This document shows positions 42,957 through 45,240 of a DNA stretch of 45,240 nucleotides, piece by piece. The DNA is from Candidatus Olsenella pullistercoris (GTDB lineage: Bacteria; Actinomycetota; Coriobacteriia; Coriobacteriales; Atopobiaceae): contig DXBM01000018.1 in the NCBI GenBank assembly GCA_019116525.1, positions 1-45,240 of the forward strand. The letters are read 5' to 3'. The position numbers and the translations under genes are program-made. The notes beneath the pieces were generated by a model that worked only from the letters and a program-made list of their open reading frames with translations, had not been told where the DNA came from and did not search any database. Position 1 is the first letter of the stretch, and each line of letters starts with the position of its first letter.

Positions 42957-44139
42957 CGAGAAGCGCCTCCACTCCGGGAAGGGCCTTGCCCTCGACGAGC
43001 TCCATGGAAGCGCCACCGCCGGTGGAGATCCAGCTCATCTTGTCGGCCAGGCCGAACTTGTTGATGGCCGCGACGGAGTCGCCGCCGCCGATGATCGAGG
43101 TGCAGTCGGACTCCGCGATGGCGCGGGCGACGGCCTCGGTGCCGTGGGCGAAGTTGTCGAACTCGAAGACGCCCATCGGGCCGTTCCAGAAGACGGTCTT
43201 GGCGCCCATGACGGCCTCGGCGTAGAGCTTCTCGGTCTCGGGGCCGATGTCCATGCCCTCACGGTCGTCGGGGATGGCGTCGGAGGAGACGACCTCCGGC
43301 ACGGCGTCCTCGCCGAAGTGGTCGGCGACGCGGTTGTCGATCGGGAGCAGGATCTTGACGCCCTTCTCCTCGGCCTTCTTCAGCATCTCGCCGGCGCGCT
43401 CGACCCAGTCCTCCTCCTTGAGGGACAGGCCGACGCTCCTGCCCTGGGCGAGGAAGAAGGTGTAGGCCATGCCGCCGCCGATGATCAGCGTGTCGGCGGA
43501 GTCGATCAGGTGATCGAGGACGCCGATCTTGGAGGACACCTTGGAGCCGCCGACGATGGCGACGAAGGGGCGCTCGGGCTCGGCGAAGATCGAGGTCAGG
43601 GTGTCGACCTCCTTCTCGAGCAGGAAGCCGGCGTAGGCGGGCAGGTAGGCGGCGGGGCCGACGACCGAGCCCTGGGCGCGGTGCGCAGTGCCGAAGGCGT
43701 CGAGCACGAAGATGTCGCCGTAGGAGGCGAGGGTCTTGGCGATCTCGGGGTCGTTCTTCTTCTCGCGCTTGTCGAAGCGGACGTTCTCGAGGACGAGGAT
43801 GTCGCCGTCCTGGAGGGCGTCGACGGCCGCCTTGGCCTTCTCGCCGTAGGTGTCGTCGACGAACTTCACGTCATAGCCGGTGATCTCGGCGAGCTTGTCG
43901 GCGGCCGGCTTGAGGGAGAACGCGGGCTCGGGGCCGTCGCCCTTGGGGCGGCCGAGGTGGCTCATGAGGATGATCTTGGCGCCCTTGTCCTTGAGGTACT
44001 CGATGGTGGGGATGGCGGCGCGCACGCGGGTGTCGTCAGTCACGACGCCGTCCTTCAGGGGGACGTTGAAGTCGACGCGCATGAGGACGCGCTTGCCCGC
44101 GACGTCGGCGTCGCGGACGGTCTTCTTGGTGAAGGCCAT
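42949..44139 (-). CDS. pgk: Phosphoglycerate kinase, 396 aa
   Basis: Makes ATP from 1,3-bisphosphoglycerate. The N-terminal [40 protein letters not shown], the [20 protein letters not shown] motif and the C-terminal [15 protein letters not shown] nucleotide loop are all in place. AAAGGAG precedes ATG44139. It lies 95 bases downstream of gap across a hairpin and is coupled to tpiA. Confidence 0.97.
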   Translation of the reverse strand: MAFTKKTVRDADVAGKRVLMRVDFNVPLKDGVVTDDTRVRAAIPTIEYLKDKGAKIILMSHLGRPKGDGPEPAFSLKPAADKLAEITGYDVKFVDDTYGEKAKAAVDALQDGDILVLENVRFDKREKKNDPEIAKTLASYGDIFVLDAFGTAHRAQGSVVGPAAYLPAYAGFLLEKEVDTLTSIFAEPERPFVAIVGGSKVSSKIGVLDHLIDSADTLIIGGGMAYTFFLAQGRSVGLSLKEEDWVERAGEMLKKAEEKGVKILLPIDNRVADHFGEDAVPEVVSSDAIPDDREGMDIGPETEKLYAEAVMGAKTVFWNGPMGVFEFDNFAHGTEAVARAIAESDCTSIIGGGDSVAAINKFGLADKMSWISTGGGASMELVEGKALPGVEALLDA

Positions 44140-44165
44140 GTTCACTCCTTTGACGGGTTCCTGCG

Positions 44166-44209
44166 AAAAGGGGGTGCGGCCGCGGCCCTGTGAGCTGCGA
44201 CCGCACCCC
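44166..44209 (-). terminator. Attenuator-like hairpin between gap and pgk
   Basis: GGGGTGCGG (44171-44179) and CCGCACCCC (44201-44209) form a 9-bp stem, followed on the minus strand by CTTTTCG. It may end part of the gap transcripts and raise gap over pgk expression. Confidence 0.55.
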
Positions 44210-44234
44210 TGCGAAGCTGATGCGAAGCGAGTGA

Positions 44235-45240
44235 CTACGCGACGAACTTCTCGAAGTACTTGATGGTGCGGACCATCTGGGAGGTGTAGGAGTTCTCGTT
44301 GTCGTACCAAGAGGTGACCTGAACGAGGCTCTGGCCGTTGCCGAGGTCCTGGACCATGGTCTGGGTGGCGTCGAAGATCGAGCCGTGGGTCTCGCCGATG
44401 ATGTCGGAGGAGACGATGTCGTCCTCGTTGTAGGCGAAGGTCTCGGGGATGGTCTCGGCGTAGGCCTTCATGGCAGCGTTGACCTCGTCGACGGTGACCT
44501 TCTTGTCAACCACGCAGTAGAGGTTGGTGATGGAGCCGGTGGGCGTGGGAACGCGCTGGGCGGCACCGATCAGCTTGCCGTTGAGCTCCGGGAGGACCAG
44601 GCCGATGGCCTTGGCGGCACCCGTGGAGTTGGGGACGATGTTCTGCGCGCAGGCGCGGCTGCGGCGCTTGTTGCCCTTGCGCTGCGGGCCGTCGAGCGGC
44701 ATCTGGTCGCCGGTGTAGGCGTGGATGGTGGTCATGATGCCGGAGACGATGGGGGCGAAGTCGTTCAGGCCCTTGGCCATCGGGGCGAGGCAGTTGGTGG
44801 TGCAGGAGGCCGCGGAGATGATGTTGTCATCGGCGGTCAGCTGCTCGTGGTTGACGTTGTAGACGATCGTGGGGAGGTCGTTGCCCGCGGGAGCGGAGAT
44901 GACGACCTTCTTGGCGCCGGCGTCGATGTGGGCCTGGGCCTTGGCCTTGGAGGTGTAGAAGCCGGTGCACTCGAGGACGACGTCAACGCCGAGCTCGCCC
45001 CAGGGGAGCTTGGAGGCGTCGGCCTCCTTGTAGATGGTGATCTGCTTGCCGTCGACGGTGATGGAGTCCTCGCCGGCCTCGACCTTGTGGTCGCGAGCGT
45101 AGTTGCCCTGCGTGGTGTCGTACTTCAGGAGGTACGCGAGCATGTCCGGGGAGGTGAGGTCGTTGATGGCGACGATCTCGGAGCCCTCGTGACCGAACAT
45201 CTGACGGAACGCCAGACGGCCGATGCGACCAAAGCCGTTA
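44235..45240 (-). CDS. gap: Glyceraldehyde-3-phosphate dehydrogenase, 5' end beyond the window
   Basis: Oxidises and phosphorylates glyceraldehyde-3-phosphate with NAD. The frame is open to the right edge. Before the internal Met at 45200 it reads [13 protein letters not shown], the Rossmann start, so only the first few residues are missing. The active-site Cys is in [17 protein letters not shown]. The phosphate-binding [20 protein letters not shown] and the C-terminal [20 protein letters not shown] are intact. The stretch [20 protein letters not shown] differs from the textbook form but suits variants I associate with this class. First known gene of the gap-pgk-tpiA cluster. Confidence 0.96.
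   Translation of the reverse strand, partial: NGFGRIGRLAFRQMFGHEGSEIVAINDLTSPDMLAYLLKYDTTQGNYARDHKVEAGEDSITVDGKQITIYKEADASKLPWGELGVDVVLECTGFYTSKAKAQAHIDAGAKKVVISAPAGNDLPTIVYNVNHEQLTADDNIISAASCTTNCLAPMAKGLNDFAPIVSGIMTTIHAYTGDQMPLDGPQRKGNKRRSRACAQNIVPNSTGAAKAIGLVLPELNGKLIGAAQRVPTPTGSITNLYCVVDKKVTVDEVNAAMKAYAETIPETFAYNEDDIVSSDIIGETHGSIFDATQTMVQDLGNGQSLVQVTSWYDNENSYTSQMVRTIKYFEKFVA

Overview
The window is GC-rich bacterial chromosome, most likely from a member of the Coriobacteriia (Olsenella/Atopobiaceae-like). The basis is the GC-rich codon use, an IS1249-type insertion sequence, a gapA-pgk-tpiA-secG cluster and a Tat-type lipoprotein OppA. The taxonomic call is inference; no rRNA is present to settle it.

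Left part (about 1-21.6 kb): accessory DNA next to a tRNA-Val gene. It reads as a decayed mobilizable element. It holds an intact IS (199-1535) with 8-bp target duplications, a frameshifted ssb, a run of overlapping small genes of unknown function, and a lower-GC divergent pair (OB-fold membrane protein / CFI-box protein). Next is a Y-family DNA polymerase cassette with two LexA-like boxes. A defence block follows: a single-chain type ISP restriction-modification enzyme and a TIR-domain protein on +, meeting a minus-strand WYL regulator / HEPN-like 604-aa protein / SRAP cassette. The block ends at a MOBQ-like oriT and a relaxase gene cut off after about 46 codons and joined to an unrelated tail. 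No integrase and no intact relaxase are visible, so the element looks fixed. A DUF3784 protein, a GNAT acetyltransferase and an ORF with two in-frame amber codons close the region.

Middle part (21.6-33.4 kb): mostly minus-strand housekeeping genes. These are an LtaS-type phosphoglycerol transferase overlapping an LPG-synthase-like membrane protein; YbaK, MnmA, a cysteine desulfurase and a CmpB-type membrane protein in one tight cluster; three tRNAs (Gly-GCC, Cys-GCA, Gly-GCC) with promoters and hairpins; and a partner-switching module of ACT protein, PP2C phosphatase and a fused STAS-HATPase protein. A tRNA-Leu(GAG) with its own promoter and terminator follows on +.

At 33.5-35.35 kb is the most unusual structure. 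A PD-(D/E)XK / DUF559-like nuclease gene is bracketed by two arrays of degenerate 29-bp palindromes (CTCAC-N3-CGTCA-N3-TGACG-N3-GTGAG). There are five units on the left and four on the right, spaced at close to 52 bp (one interval of 62 bp), that is about five or six helical turns. I know of no described system with this layout.

Right part (35.4-45.24 kb): a minus-strand oligopeptide ABC transporter operon (oppABCDF) with strong hairpins between oppA and oppB, then secG, a 30-bp perfect inverted repeat, and tpiA-pgk-gap. The gap gene runs off the right edge.
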